Source: an uncultured Lachnospiraceae bacterium (GTDB lineage Bacteria > Bacillota > Clostridia > Lachnospirales > Lachnospiraceae). Taken from it: a stretch of DNA of 64,000 nucleotides. A program made the translations under genes and the position numbers. A model generated the notes under the pieces. The model did no database searches and was not told the origin of the DNA. It worked only from the letters and a program-made list of their open reading frames with translations. Positions 34,167 to 42,771 of the stretch are shown piece by piece (position 1 is the first letter of the stretch; each line of letters begins with the position of its first letter). The DNA lies in assembly GCA_910577165.1 (NCBI GenBank), contig CAJTLX010000001.1:140109-204108 (forward strand), in the 5' to 3' direction.

Positions 34167-34856
34167 ATGAACCATACCACCTATTCCCTTTTAGAAAATT
34201 ATATGCTTACCTGCATGGGCGACTCTGCGCATGATAAGGAACATATTTACCGCGTTCTGTACACCGCGCTGGAAATTGCTGGGACGGAGCAGGATGTTAA
34301 TTATGATATTTTAATTGCGGCGTGTCTGCTGCATGATATCGGGCGCAAAGAACAGTTTGAAAATCCAAACCTGTGTCATGCGATAGTCGGTGCGGACAAA
34401 GCATATCATTTTCTTATCAAACATAAGTTCGATTCTGCCTTTGCCAAACAGGTAAAACATTGTATCAGTACGCACCGTTACCGGAAAACCAACGAGCCGA
34501 TAAGCATTGAAGCAAAGATTTTATTTGATGCGGACAAGATCGACGTTTCCGGGCTGATCGGGATTGCACGCAGCCTAATCTACCAGGGCATTGTCGGCAC
34601 ACCGCTCTACTCCGTTTTGCCGGACGGCACAGTATCGGATGGAGAAAAAGATACCATTCCCTCTTTTTTTCATGAATACCATTTTAAACTCAAAAAGATT
34701 TACTCTAATTTTTATACGGCACGCGGAAGGAAAATCGCCGCAGAGCGACAGAAATCGGCAGAGGAATTTTACCACCGCCTGTATAAGGAAGTAAATCTGC
34801 CGTATCAAAACGGAAGGGCAGAGCTTGAGAAAATTATTGGGAGAGAACTTAATTGA
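34167..34856 (+). CDS. HD domain phosphohydrolase
   Basis: A 229-residue HD-fold protein: His in HDKEHIYRV, then LLHDIGRKEQF (the HD pair) and an Asp in FDADKIDVSGL. The layout matches the small uncharacterised YedJ-type subfamily acting on nucleotides or phosphate esters. Good AAGGAG site before the ATG. It lies downstream of hemerythrin by 37 bases and 36 bases before the kinase-like gene, all same direction, so an operon is plausible. Confidence 0.87.
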   Translation: MNHTTYSLLENYMLTCMGDSAHDKEHIYRVLYTALEIAGTEQDVNYDILIAACLLHDIGRKEQFENPNLCHAIVGADKAYHFLIKHKFDSAFAKQVKHCISTHRYRKTNEPISIEAKILFDADKIDVSGLIGIARSLIYQGIVGTPLYSVLPDGTVSDGEKDTIPSFFHEYHFKLKKIYSNFYTARGRKIAAERQKSAEEFYHRLYKEVNLPYQNGRAELEKIIGRELN

Positions 34857-34892
34857 TATCGGGTGGAATCGCAAATATTAACGGGAGGATTT

Positions 34893-35447
34893 ATGTTAAA
34901 TATAAATGAAGAAGTATCGGTCAACAATACGAAATATACCTTAATCAAACTTCTCGGTAAGGGCAAGGGCGGCTACTCCTATCTTGCAGAGGGAAAAAAT
35001 GGCTTATTCGTCTTAGAACAAATCCACCATGAACCTTGCGATTATTATCATTTTGGAAATAAGATCGAAGCAGAGATTGCTGATTACCATCGACTTACCA
35101 GAATAGGTATCCGTATTCCAAAACTGCTTGATGTGGATCTGAAACAGGAGCGCGTTATCAAGGAATATATTGAGGGGGATACTATTTATCACCTAGTACT
35201 TCACGGTGGTATGTGTCCCGAATATCTTGAACAAATGCGGGAGATGTGTGCAAAACTTTATGCTAAAAATACAAATATAGATTATTTCCCCACAAATTTC
35301 ATTGTGCAGGATGGTCTGCTCTACTATATTGACTTTGAGTGTAATGACTATATGGACGAGTGGAATTTTGAAAATTGGGGCATAAAATACTGGTCAAAGA
35401 CACCGGAATTTCTGCAATATGTAAAAGAAAAAACGGAAACACCATAA
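34893..35447 (+). CDS. Minimal protein-kinase-like protein
   Basis: A 184-residue protein with a shrunken kinase fold: glycine loop LLGKGKGGYSYL, hinge VIKEYIEGDTIYHLVL, catalytic loop NIDYFPTNFIV and DFE-type metal loop YYIDFECNDYMDEW. Kinases normally need about 250 residues, so helices of the C lobe are missing, as in some bacterial small-molecule or lipid/sugar kinases. The start at 34893 follows GGGAGG; the frame is open to 34863. Substrate unknown. Confidence 0.75.
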   Translation: MLNINEEVSVNNTKYTLIKLLGKGKGGYSYLAEGKNGLFVLEQIHHEPCDYYHFGNKIEAEIADYHRLTRIGIRIPKLLDVDLKQERVIKEYIEGDTIYHLVLHGGMCPEYLEQMREMCAKLYAKNTNIDYFPTNFIVQDGLLYYIDFECNDYMDEWNFENWGIKYWSKTPEFLQYVKEKTETP

Positions 35448-35450
35448 AAT

Positions 35451-35522
35451 AAAAAAACATATGCCCTTTTTCGTGCCTAAGTAAAAATTTATGGCTATTT
35501 TTAGGAACTAAAAGGGCATATG
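35451..35522 (-). terminator. Terminator with R3-type ends
   Basis: CATATGCCCTTTTT (35458-35471) pairs with AAAAGGGCATATG (35510-35522), and on the minus strand it is followed by TTTTTTT. It serves the anti-sigma gene and perhaps the converging kinase gene. Its ends match those of the R3 palindrome family. Confidence 0.7.
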
Positions 35523-35569
35523 TAAAACCATGCTAATTTTTAATTTCTTTAAACTGCTGTGAAGCTATA

Positions 35570-36331
35570 CTAATTCTTAATTTCCTTAAACTCCTTATCG
35601 AGCATAACCGGATGCCCGTTGATATCATACTGGTTTTGCGTAATAAATATTTCCAATATTATATTCTCTTCTACCGAACAAGTATAGATTATGCCACTGT
35701 TTTGAAAAGTATACCAACAAACCTGATCAGAGATATCCCCGCCGCCAACAATAATAACTCCGCCCCTCCAATCCCCAAAATTCCAACTTCCAATTTTTCC
35801 CTGTTCTAATCCCCTGCCACCATTCGCCTTCCACCTATCTTTAAAAATATCATCTTGATCAAATACACATATAAACCAACAATTATTTTTATCCACGCAG
35901 AGTGCCGCCAGAAAACCTCCTCTTTGTTCAATCTTTTTGATCGATACATCCTGATAATCAAAACGCTCAAAGTACTCCGCCGCCTGTTTTGTCAGCGCAT
36001 CAATATCATCCGCGTCCACACTCGAAAACCAATGAATACCTAAATAGCAGGTAGCAAGAAGAAAGATGCCAACTAACATGGCAAGTCCCCCCTTTAAAAG
36101 AGCCTTGCTCTTTCCTTTCTTCCAGGCTGCCGCTGCTGCCTTTAGAGCAGTATCTTCTGCAGTCTGAACCGATTTTGTATAAAATTTTGCACTTATTAAA
36201 TTTAATGTTTCTTTACATTTTTTACATTCCTGTAAATGTTGTTCAACCAGTTCTTTACTTTCTTCACTGCATACATGATCGTGATATAACGGCAGTAAAT
36301 CCTGAACAGTTTCACAAGATATCTTCATCAA
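35570..36331 (-). CDS. Anti-sigma factor, zinc-finger membrane protein
   Basis: A 253-residue membrane protein. The N-terminus has the ZAS zinc motif (ISCETVQDLLPLYHDHVC, then EQHLQECKKCKE = HxxxCxxC), which binds the ECF sigma factor in the cytosol. One transmembrane span follows at about 80-100 (GGLAMLVGIFLLATCYLGIHW), then an exported domain of unknown fold that would sense an outside signal. Overlaps its sigma factor gene by 20 bases, the usual coupling. Confidence 0.87.
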   Translation of the reverse strand: MMKISCETVQDLLPLYHDHVCSEESKELVEQHLQECKKCKETLNLISAKFYTKSVQTAEDTALKAAAAAWKKGKSKALLKGGLAMLVGIFLLATCYLGIHWFSSVDADDIDALTKQAAEYFERFDYQDVSIKKIEQRGGFLAALCVDKNNCWFICVFDQDDIFKDRWKANGGRGLEQGKIGSWNFGDWRGGVIIVGGGDISDQVCWYTFQNSGIIYTCSVEENIILEIFITQNQYDINGHPVMLDKEFKEIKN

Positions 36332-36800
36332 AATCCCTCCTTAATTCCATTTTTGCACGATAAAAAATCAGCCTCGCCCAGCTATCCGTCTTGTTAAAAA
36401 GTTCTCCAATCTTAGAAAATGGCAGTTCTCCAAAAACCCGCAGTGTGAATATTTCCTTATATGGTTCCTTCATCCGGTGCAGAAGTTTATGAAGTTTCCA
36501 TGCATCTTCCTTATCTAAAAATTCTTTTTCCACTCCTTCCGCTTCCAGCTTAAATAGCTCAGCATCCGCCCCCGATAGACGCTTTTGCCTTTTATTATAC
36601 GTATAATACGTGTTTTTAGCAATCTGACAGAGCCATACATAAAGTTTACATTTTCCGTCAAAGCGATCCATATGTTCCATCGCCTTATAAAAAGCTTCCT
36701 GGGTGATCTCTTCGGCGACCGCTTCATTCCTGCAAAGTGAAAAAACATATTTAAAGACATTATTAAAATGCTCAATATAGATTGCTTCAAAATCGCCCAC
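36312..36800 (-). CDS. ECF RNA polymerase sigma factor
   Basis: A 162-residue sigma-70 family protein. Region 2 is visible at about 10-75 (IYIEHFNNVFKYVFSLC, AEEITQEAFYKAMEHMDRF, LCQIAKNTYYTYNKR) and region 4 at about 100-155 (MKEPYKEIFTLRVFGELPFSKIGE). It is the first gene of the sigma/anti-sigma pair and probably drives its own promoter in response to envelope stress. Regulon unknown. Confidence 0.92.
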   Translation of the reverse strand: MGDFEAIYIEHFNNVFKYVFSLCRNEAVAEEITQEAFYKAMEHMDRFDGKCKLYVWLCQIAKNTYYTYNKRQKRLSGADAELFKLEAEGVEKEFLDKEDAWKLHKLLHRMKEPYKEIFTLRVFGELPFSKIGELFNKTDSWARLIFYRAKMELRRDFDEDIL

Positions 36801-36864
36801 TTTCTCACCTCCTCCCTAATAAGACCACAAAGACTGCAAAACGTTTCAATAAAAATAAAAAATA

Positions 36865-37734
36865 TTATTGATCGGACAAATTCTCTATATACCTGCATTC
36901 CGGATAATTTGAACAACCCAAAAATTTTTCCCCCTTATGCTTTCCTTTTGCTGCGGTACGCATAACAAGTTTTCCTTTGCAGCGCGGGCACAGCATAACC
37001 TTTGGTATTCTAGCGGTGGAGGCGGTGGAGATAGTTGGCGAATTATTCTTTGTCCTCTGTTTAATATTCTTAATATGTGCCAGCTTTTTGGCTTCATCCA
37101 TCTGTGTAAGCGGATATAGTTTTTTGAATAATTTATCGATCTTGTCCGGTGTTAATCTTGACTTCGCCTTTGCTGCATTTCGCTCCACTGCGGAAAGAAG
37201 ATTATGCTGTTTGACAACATAATGCTTTCTGCTGATCAAATTGATATCTTTTAATGTACAATGATCACTGAATACAATATAGGAATAAAGGGACAATGTC
37301 CGATCGGCAAGAAAATTTTTAAGCCATCTTAAATGCCCTTCATTCTGTAAAATCGGATTGTAAAATTGATTTTCTTGTGAATATTCTCGCCCCAATAATT
37401 GAGTCCAGTATTGTTCCGTTTCTGATCCAACAATCCAGCCGCTATAATTTTTCGATTCAAATACATATATTCCAGATTCATGTAAAAGAACAATATCTAA
37501 TTCTGTAGTTTCCCCGTTACTTTTCGGAATATATAGATTAAATAAATATCGTTTATACCCGGAAAGCGGCTCCAGACATTTGTATGTGGAAAATTCTCCC
37601 AAAAGTCCTTTGTCCAATTGAACACTCTTGTAAGAATTTTTGGTCTGCCGATAATATTCCGTCCTCCTATATCGATTTTTCTGTATTATACATACAATAA
37701 TAAAAAGAAATAATACGATTAAAAATATCTCCAT
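36865..37734 (-). CDS. NERD nuclease-related protein with C4 zinc finger
   Basis: A 289-residue protein with one N-terminal membrane span (about 3-18), then a NERD domain (LLGEFSTYKCLEPLSGYKRYLF, TTELDIVLLHESGIYVFESK: catalytic-type D...ExK) and a C-terminal topoisomerase-type zinc ribbon (CPRCKGKLVMRTAAKGKHKG then CSNYPECRY). This suggests a membrane-anchored DNA-processing enzyme. Similar proteins are common in Lachnospiraceae without known role. Monocistronic. Confidence 0.88.
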   Translation of the reverse strand: MEIFLIVLFLFIIVCIIQKNRYRRTEYYRQTKNSYKSVQLDKGLLGEFSTYKCLEPLSGYKRYLFNLYIPKSNGETTELDIVLLHESGIYVFESKNYSGWIVGSETEQYWTQLLGREYSQENQFYNPILQNEGHLRWLKNFLADRTLSLYSYIVFSDHCTLKDINLISRKHYVVKQHNLLSAVERNAAKAKSRLTPDKIDKLFKKLYPLTQMDEAKKLAHIKNIKQRTKNNSPTISTASTARIPKVMLCPRCKGKLVMRTAAKGKHKGEKFLGCSNYPECRYIENLSDQ

Positions 37735-37941
37735 TACTCTTTCCTCCTTTCAGGCGAATGTAAACTACCGCGGGTACAATATCAAAAGACATTGTACCAT
37801 AAATGCAAAAGCATGGAAATAGGCAGTTTTATAAAAGCTTCATCCCCAACAAATTTTAGCAAATTAAGACGGGCAATTAGTTCGAAACCGTGATATACTA
37901 AATACATACTTAAACAGAAGCTTCTAAACAAGGAGAAATAT

Positions 37942-38805
37942 ATGGAATGGACAAAGTCTATTAGCGAAGCGATTGAATTCATCGAAAACAATCTTACCGA
38001 AGATATCTCTGCGGAGGACGTGGCGGCACAGGTTAATATCTCCCCTTTTTATTTCCAGAGGGGCTTTGCTCTGCTCTGCGGCTACACCATCACAGAATAT
38101 ATTCGCAATCGCAGATTGGCTCTCGCTGCAGGGGAACTTTCTGAAAATGCAAAAATAATTGATATCGCGGTGAAATACGGCTACGACTCTCCGGATGCCT
38201 TCACCAGAGCTTTCACCCGCTTTCATGGTGTTACGCCATCCACAGTACAAAAAAATCACGCGATAATCAAAACTTTCGCGCCACTGAAAATCAAACTATC
38301 ATTAGAAGGGGGCTATCTTATGGACTACAGATTGGTAAAAAAGGAAAGTTTCACAGTGATGGGTGCTGCAAAAACCTTTTCCTACGACGGGGCAAAAAAT
38401 GTTATCCCACAGTTTTGGGCGGAACACTACGAAAAAGGAAACGGCAAATATGTTTGCGGAATGTTTGGCATCAATATTGACGAATCCATGGGAGAAAACC
38501 AATTTGAATATCTGATTGCAGATCTTTACAATCCGGTGCAAGATATTCCGGAAGGGTTTGTCACAAGAACCATCCCCGCTTTTACCTGGGCAGTTTTTCC
38601 TTGTCGGGGTAAAATTTCCTCCACCTTACAGGATACAAATACACGCATTTTTTCCGAGTGGCTCCCCGCTTTAAAAGAATACGAATTTTCCGCCGGATAT
38701 TGTATTGAAATGTACGACGATGTGAGAAAATATCCGAACGGAACCGAAGATGAAAACTACTACTGTGAAATCTGGATTCCGGTAAAAAGAAAGCAACAAC
38801 AGTAA
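37942..38805 (+). CDS. AraC-type regulator with GyrI-like effector domain
   Basis: A 287-residue regulator: two AraC helix-turn-helix motifs at about 10-110 (AEDVAAQVNISPFYFQRGFA, IIDIAVKYGYDSPDAFTRAF) followed by a GyrI/Rob-like ligand-binding domain (about 130-285; YRLVKKESFTVMG, YCEIWIPVKR). Such proteins bind drugs or lipids and activate efflux genes. AAGGAG site before ATG. Stands alone; followed by repeat R3. Confidence 0.92.
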   Translation: MEWTKSISEAIEFIENNLTEDISAEDVAAQVNISPFYFQRGFALLCGYTITEYIRNRRLALAAGELSENAKIIDIAVKYGYDSPDAFTRAFTRFHGVTPSTVQKNHAIIKTFAPLKIKLSLEGGYLMDYRLVKKESFTVMGAAKTFSYDGAKNVIPQFWAEHYEKGNGKYVCGMFGINIDESMGENQFEYLIADLYNPVQDIPEGFVTRTIPAFTWAVFPCRGKISSTLQDTNTRIFSEWLPALKEYEFSAGYCIEMYDDVRKYPNGTEDENYYCEIWIPVKRKQQQ

Positions 38806-38874
38806 AGTTGAAAATATAGGAATATTTTACAGCTTGATTTTTCTCCGTAAAAATGCTATCATATATAAAAATCC

Positions 38875-39110
38875 GCATATGCGGAACTTTAAAACAGCAT
38901 ATGCCCGGATAGTGCCCGGAATAAATTTCAGGGGAGCAAAGCGAACAGGAAATTCTTTCCCAGATCATTGGGGACTAGAAGGGCATATGCGGAACTTTAA
39001 AACAGCATATGCCCGGATAGTGCCCGGAATAAATTTCAGGGGAGCAAAGCGAACAGGAAATTCTTTCCCAGATCATTGGGGACTAGAAGGGCATATGCGG
39101 AACTTTAAAT
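38875..39110 (+). repeat. Repeat R3 array: two identical 108-bp palindromic units
   Basis: Two identical 108-base units (38875-38982, 38983-39090) plus a 20-base third start. Each unit folds into nested stems: GCATATGCCC with GGGCATATGC outside, GTGCCCGG with a CATTGGGGAC-type region, and GGAAT...ATTCTTTCC inside, with the loop GGGAGCAAAGCGAACAG. The unit length is a multiple of three, so a meaningless repetitive frame runs through it. The array ends at AGGAGG before a minicistron, so it is 5' leader sequence of the CD3324-like gene. Confidence 0.85.
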
Positions 39111-39121
39111 AGGAGGTTCTT

Positions 39122-39148
39122 ATGGGAAGAGATGTTATGTTTGCATAG
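39122..39148 (+). CDS. Possible 8-residue leader peptide
   Basis: AGGAGG (39112-39117), 4 bases, ATG: the frame reads MGRDVMFA and stops. Its TAG (39146-39148) overlaps the first bases of a 12-bp stem (39147-39158 with 39181-39192). This could be an attenuation or translation-coupling leader for the gene at 39226. It could also be the relic of a longer gene. Confidence 0.35.
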   Translation: MGRDVMFA

Positions 39149-39192
39149 CATTGGCTATTGCAATCAAAAATTGAATTGTTATAGCCAATGCT
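39147..39192 (+). promoter_or_regulatory. Palindrome in leader of CD3324-like gene
   Basis: AGCATTGGCTAT pairs perfectly with ATAGCCAATGCT, loop of 22 bases. No U tract follows, so it is not a simple terminator; it may be an operator or leader structure. Confidence 0.6.
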
Positions 39193-39225
39193 GACCTAAA
39201 AGAAAGATCAATTTAGGAGGCAGAC

Positions 39226-39504
39226 ATGGGCTATAAAAGAGCGGCGGAGATTCTTCCCGCAGAAATAATTAAACTAATACAAGAGTATGTGGACGGACAG
39301 ACAATCTACATTCCAAGGAAGGCACGGACAAGAAAAGAATGGGGTGCCGCCACGAATATAAAACAGGAATTAAAAAAGCGGAATGAACAAATCTATATGG
39401 ACTATCTTGCAGGGATACGAGTACGTGAACTGGCTTTGCGGTACTGTTTATCTGTAAAAAGTATACAGCATATCATTTTGAAAATAAAAAAAACAAATGA
39501 ATAA
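39226..39504 (+). CDS. CD3324 family protein
   Basis: A 92-residue protein matching the CD3324 family of Clostridia (AAEILPAEIIKLIQEYVDGQ, YIPRKARTRKEWGA, then a C-terminal HTH-like segment VRELALRYCLSVKSIQHII). The C-terminal part resembles a helix-turn-helix of the Mor/resolvase type, so it is probably a small DNA-binding protein. TTTAGGAGG site 7 bases before ATG. Preceded by the R3 array and a palindrome. Confidence 0.8.
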   Translation: MGYKRAAEILPAEIIKLIQEYVDGQTIYIPRKARTRKEWGAATNIKQELKKRNEQIYMDYLAGIRVRELALRYCLSVKSIQHIILKIKKTNE

Positions 39505-39534
39505 TTTATTTTCTTTTATGCAAACGAAATAAAT

Positions 39535-39621
39535 GATATGTTTCCTTTTACGCAAGCCGATAAAATAATCAAAATTTATTCAATTTATCTGTTAAAAGGA
39601 AACATATCAAAACAATTTTTT
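39535..39621 (+). terminator. Large hairpin after CD3324-like gene
   Basis: A 16-bp perfect inverted repeat (GATATGTTTCCTTTTA 39535-39550 with TAAAAGGAAACATATC 39593-39608), followed by AAAACAATTTTTT. A terminator, though its long loop of 42 bases is unusual. The remaining 190 bases up to the methyltransferase are AT-rich and hold no gene. Confidence 0.6.
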
Positions 39622-39807
39622 CTCCGGGGGAATTTCAAATATACAGATTAATTATATTACTTTTTATCATTATATCCCTTATTCATTATCATGCCTTATT
39701 TTTTTTTCTAATAATTTATTCGGTGGACAAAGTGCCAAAATCTCCATTATACTATAAACAAAAATCCAGTTTCATTTTACTACAAATTTAATAAGGAGGA
39801 TGAATTT

Positions 39808-40483
39808 ATGGATTACAGCCAAAAGATTTCGGAACGCCACTGGAACCTGCCTGAGAAAGGCGAGCGGGAAGCCTTACGCGAACAGACCTTTATCGATGAT
39901 ATTGTGCAAAAAAGCCATATAGAAAAAGAACTGCTCAAAAATCTCACGGGGATCGAAACCGTTTTTGATGGCGGGGGCGGTTCGGGGCGATTCTCTATTC
40001 TGCTCGCAAAGCATGGGTGCAAGGTAGTGCATTTTGATATATCCCAGCCCATGCTTGATAAAGCGGCAGAACTTGCAAAAGCAGCAGGGGTTGAGGAAAG
40101 AATTACCTTTGTTAAAGGAGCACTCGAAAATTTGTCAGCCTATGCTGACCGCTCCTTTGACCTTGTTATCAGTTTTGATGCACCGATTTCCTATACCTGA
40201 CCAAACCAGGAAAATGTTATTGCAAATCCCGTAAGAATTTGCAAAAAGCGGATTATGCTAAGTGTATCAAGCTTTACGCATCCTGCGGAAGAACGGAGTC
40301 AAAAATATACGGCTTGCTGGTCCCGGCGCATATGCCCGCACCGTACCAAACGAAATATTATGCAAAATTATGCGCGATTCCACGCAAAAATCCGCATTTT
40401 TAGACTTTTGTCATATTTTTGATCAGAACCCGTATGTCTGTGGGATGGGCAAAGATAATTTGTTTGCAAAGGGAGAGAGATAA
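39808..40483 (+). pseudogene. Broken class I SAM methyltransferase
   Basis: Starts as a normal methyltransferase: TVFDGGGGSGRFSILLAKHG (SAM motif I), VVHFDISQPMLDKA, LVISFDAPISYT. A stop at 40198 ends the frame; in another frame the reading continues sensibly, reaching RIMLSVSS, and then a third frame gives ILRKNGVKNIRLAGPGAYAR and PYVCGMGKDNLFAKGER, which is the expected C-terminus. Roughly 90 central residues are missing. So a frameshift plus an internal deletion. A 130-residue N-terminal product could still be made from the strong AAGGAGG site. Confidence 0.8.
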
Positions 40484-40507
40484 AAATTAAAAAAGGAAGT
40501 TTTAAAA

Positions 40508-41374
40508 ATGTATGAGATGAAAAAAAATTACCGCGACAATGCCGCGCTTCGCGAAAGTTTTAACCAACTGGCAAATTCCATTTTCTGCCTGAATTTTGAG
40601 GACTGGTATCAAAATGGACTCTGGACGGATAAGTACAACCCGTATTCCGTTGTAAGGGATGGTGAAGTGATCGCCAATGTATCCGTAAATCAAACAGATC
40701 TGAGTTTTGACGGCAAGATAAAACATTTCCTTCAGCTTGGAACAGTGATGACAAGCAAAGATTTCCGCAGGCAGGGCTTGATCCGGGAAATTATGGCGGC
40801 TATCGATGCTGATTACAGGGGAAAAACGGATGGAATCTATCTTTTTGCCAATGATAGTGTGCTTAATTTTTACCCAAAATTTGGGTTTGAAAAGACGGCA
40901 GAATACCTATATTCAAAACAGATCACAAACAGCGGAAAGTGTCAGTTTGTCAAAACGCCCATATACGAAAAAATTGCCTGGGAACGACTAAGATCCGCTA
41001 TAGAACGGAATGTATTTCAGGGCAGACTTGACTTGATCCACAACCCGGAACTAATCTTATTTTATGTGACAAAATTTATGCAGGAAAATGTATATTACCA
41101 CGCAGATAGCGATACCTATGTGATCGCAGAATCAAACGGGGAAGAAGTCTTTCTCCACAATATATTTTCTGGCACACTCCACAGACTGGATGAGGTTACC
41201 GCATTATTTGGGCGCGGGATAAAGAAAATTAAGCTTGGCTTTGTCCCAAAAAAAGAGGATCGCTGCGAAAGTGCAGAATTACTCACCGAGGACTGCACCT
41301 TTTTTATCCGCAGCGAAACCTTACCTATTTTTATTTCAGAGAAGCTGCGCATCCCTTCTTTAGCACACGCATAG
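40508..41374 (+). CDS. GNAT family N-acetyltransferase
   Basis: A 288-residue protein. The N-terminal half is a GNAT domain: acetyl-CoA motif A is LGTVMTSKDFRRQGLIREIM, followed by IYLFANDSVLNFYPKFGF. The C-terminal half (about 150-285) is a second domain with alternating strands resembling GNAT or sterol-carrier folds of Eis-like enzymes. Acceptor substrate unknown. GGAAG site before ATG. Follows the broken methyltransferase by 24 bases. Confidence 0.85.
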   Translation: MYEMKKNYRDNAALRESFNQLANSIFCLNFEDWYQNGLWTDKYNPYSVVRDGEVIANVSVNQTDLSFDGKIKHFLQLGTVMTSKDFRRQGLIREIMAAIDADYRGKTDGIYLFANDSVLNFYPKFGFEKTAEYLYSKQITNSGKCQFVKTPIYEKIAWERLRSAIERNVFQGRLDLIHNPELILFYVTKFMQENVYYHADSDTYVIAESNGEEVFLHNIFSGTLHRLDEVTALFGRGIKKIKLGFVPKKEDRCESAELLTEDCTFFIRSETLPIFISEKLRIPSLAHA

Positions 41375-41383
41375 ACAAAATTT

Positions 41384-42742
41384 TTATGCTTTTTTTGCAC
41401 CGTACCCATGCACCCAATCCGATTTCAGATAATAAAGCAGATAAATCACGGAACTGATTCCCCAGGTCAGCGGGTATGCCCAGTAAATCAGACCGATATC
41501 ATGCACAAAATGCATCATTACTGTAATATAGGCAATACGGAATACGCACCAGACCGAGAGCATAATGACCATTGGCACAATGGCTTTGCCCGCACCGCGA
41601 CAGATTCCCGCAATAATATGGGAGAACGCGAGCAAAAAATAAAATAATGCTTCCGTGCGCCCCTGTTTTGTACCGAGCCGCACCACTTCCGGATCGGAAT
41701 TAAACATCTTGATTAGCTGCGGCACAATAAGGAACATAATCACACCGATCGTCTCCGCCAAAATAAGTGACATCGCAATCCCAAATCTCGCCCCCTCTTT
41801 TGCGCGCTCATGCTGCCCCGCGCCGAGATTCTGCCCGATAAAGGTGGTCATTGCCATGGAAAAACAGGTGATTGGCAGGAAAGCAAAACCCTCAAGCTTT
41901 ACGTAGGAACCGTACCCTGCCATTGCGTCCTCGCCAAACGAATTGATATTGGACTGCAAAATCACATTTGCCAGACCGATCACGGAATTTTGGACACCGG
42001 TCGGCAGACCGTATTTTAAAATTTCACGCAGCATATCTTTGTGAAAGCGGATCCTGCGAAAAGAAACTTGATAAACCGTCCCTTTTTTCAGCAGACGCTT
42101 TAAGCACAGCAGGGCACTTACTAACTGCGAGATTGTTGTCGCGATCGCCGCCCATGCTACACCCATACGGAACACTCCGATAAAAAGCAAGTCAAGGAGG
42201 ATATTTAACAGGGACGAACAGATCAGATAAATCATTGGTCTGCGGCTATCCCCGACCGCATTCATAATGCTAGTAAAAATATTGTACATTACATTTGCAA
42301 TTACCCCCAGAAAATAATAGCGGAAATATGCAATGGAATCCGGCAGCACCGAAGGATCGGTTTTCATCAGTTTTAAAATGGCGGGGGTAAATACCACGCC
42401 AATTATCGTAACCGTAAGCCCCGCTGCCAGACCAAAGGCAATATTTGTATGTACTGCGCGCGCGACACGCTTTTCATCTTTCGCGCCAAAATAGCGTGAG
42501 ATCACAACCCCCGCTCCCGCCGCTGTTCCGGTAAAAAAACTGACCAGCAAAAAGATCAGAGGTCCGGAAGAGCTAACCGCGGCCAAGGGACCCTTACCTA
42601 AAAAACGCCCCACAATTAAAGAGTCCGCCGTATTATAGAGCTGCTGAAAGAGCTGGCTGAAAAAAATGGGAATTGCAAACTGAAGAATCAGCTTTTTTAC
42701 ATTCCCTTCCGTCATATTTTTTGTTCCACTGGTATTTTGCAT
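41384..42742 (-). CDS. MATE family efflux transporter
   Basis: A 452-residue membrane protein with 12 predicted spans in two matching halves (FAIPIFFSQLFQQLYNTADSLIVGRFLG; LKYGLPTGVQNSVIGLANVI). Exports drugs or metabolites by Na+ or H+ antiport. I start at ATG 42742, five bases after GGAGG; a GTG one codon earlier is less well spaced. It follows the metallophosphoesterase gene by 29 bases. Confidence 0.93.
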   Translation of the reverse strand: MQNTSGTKNMTEGNVKKLILQFAIPIFFSQLFQQLYNTADSLIVGRFLGKGPLAAVSSSGPLIFLLVSFFTGTAAGAGVVISRYFGAKDEKRVARAVHTNIAFGLAAGLTVTIIGVVFTPAILKLMKTDPSVLPDSIAYFRYYFLGVIANVMYNIFTSIMNAVGDSRRPMIYLICSSLLNILLDLLFIGVFRMGVAWAAIATTISQLVSALLCLKRLLKKGTVYQVSFRRIRFHKDMLREILKYGLPTGVQNSVIGLANVILQSNINSFGEDAMAGYGSYVKLEGFAFLPITCFSMAMTTFIGQNLGAGQHERAKEGARFGIAMSLILAETIGVIMFLIVPQLIKMFNSDPEVVRLGTKQGRTEALFYFLLAFSHIIAGICRGAGKAIVPMVIMLSVWCVFRIAYITVMMHFVHDIGLIYWAYPLTWGISSVIYLLYYLKSDWVHGYGAKKA

Positions 42743-42771
42743 CACGGCCTCCGTAATTATTATATATAAAT

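Noticed and set aside
38834..39112. 92-codon frame with repeating residues
   Set aside because: It is a translation of the 108-bp palindromic repeat, whose length is divisible by three. No start signal and no conservation expected.
39226..39504. CD3324-like gene as an antitoxin
   Set aside because: It has a DNA-binding look, but there is no partner toxin beside it.
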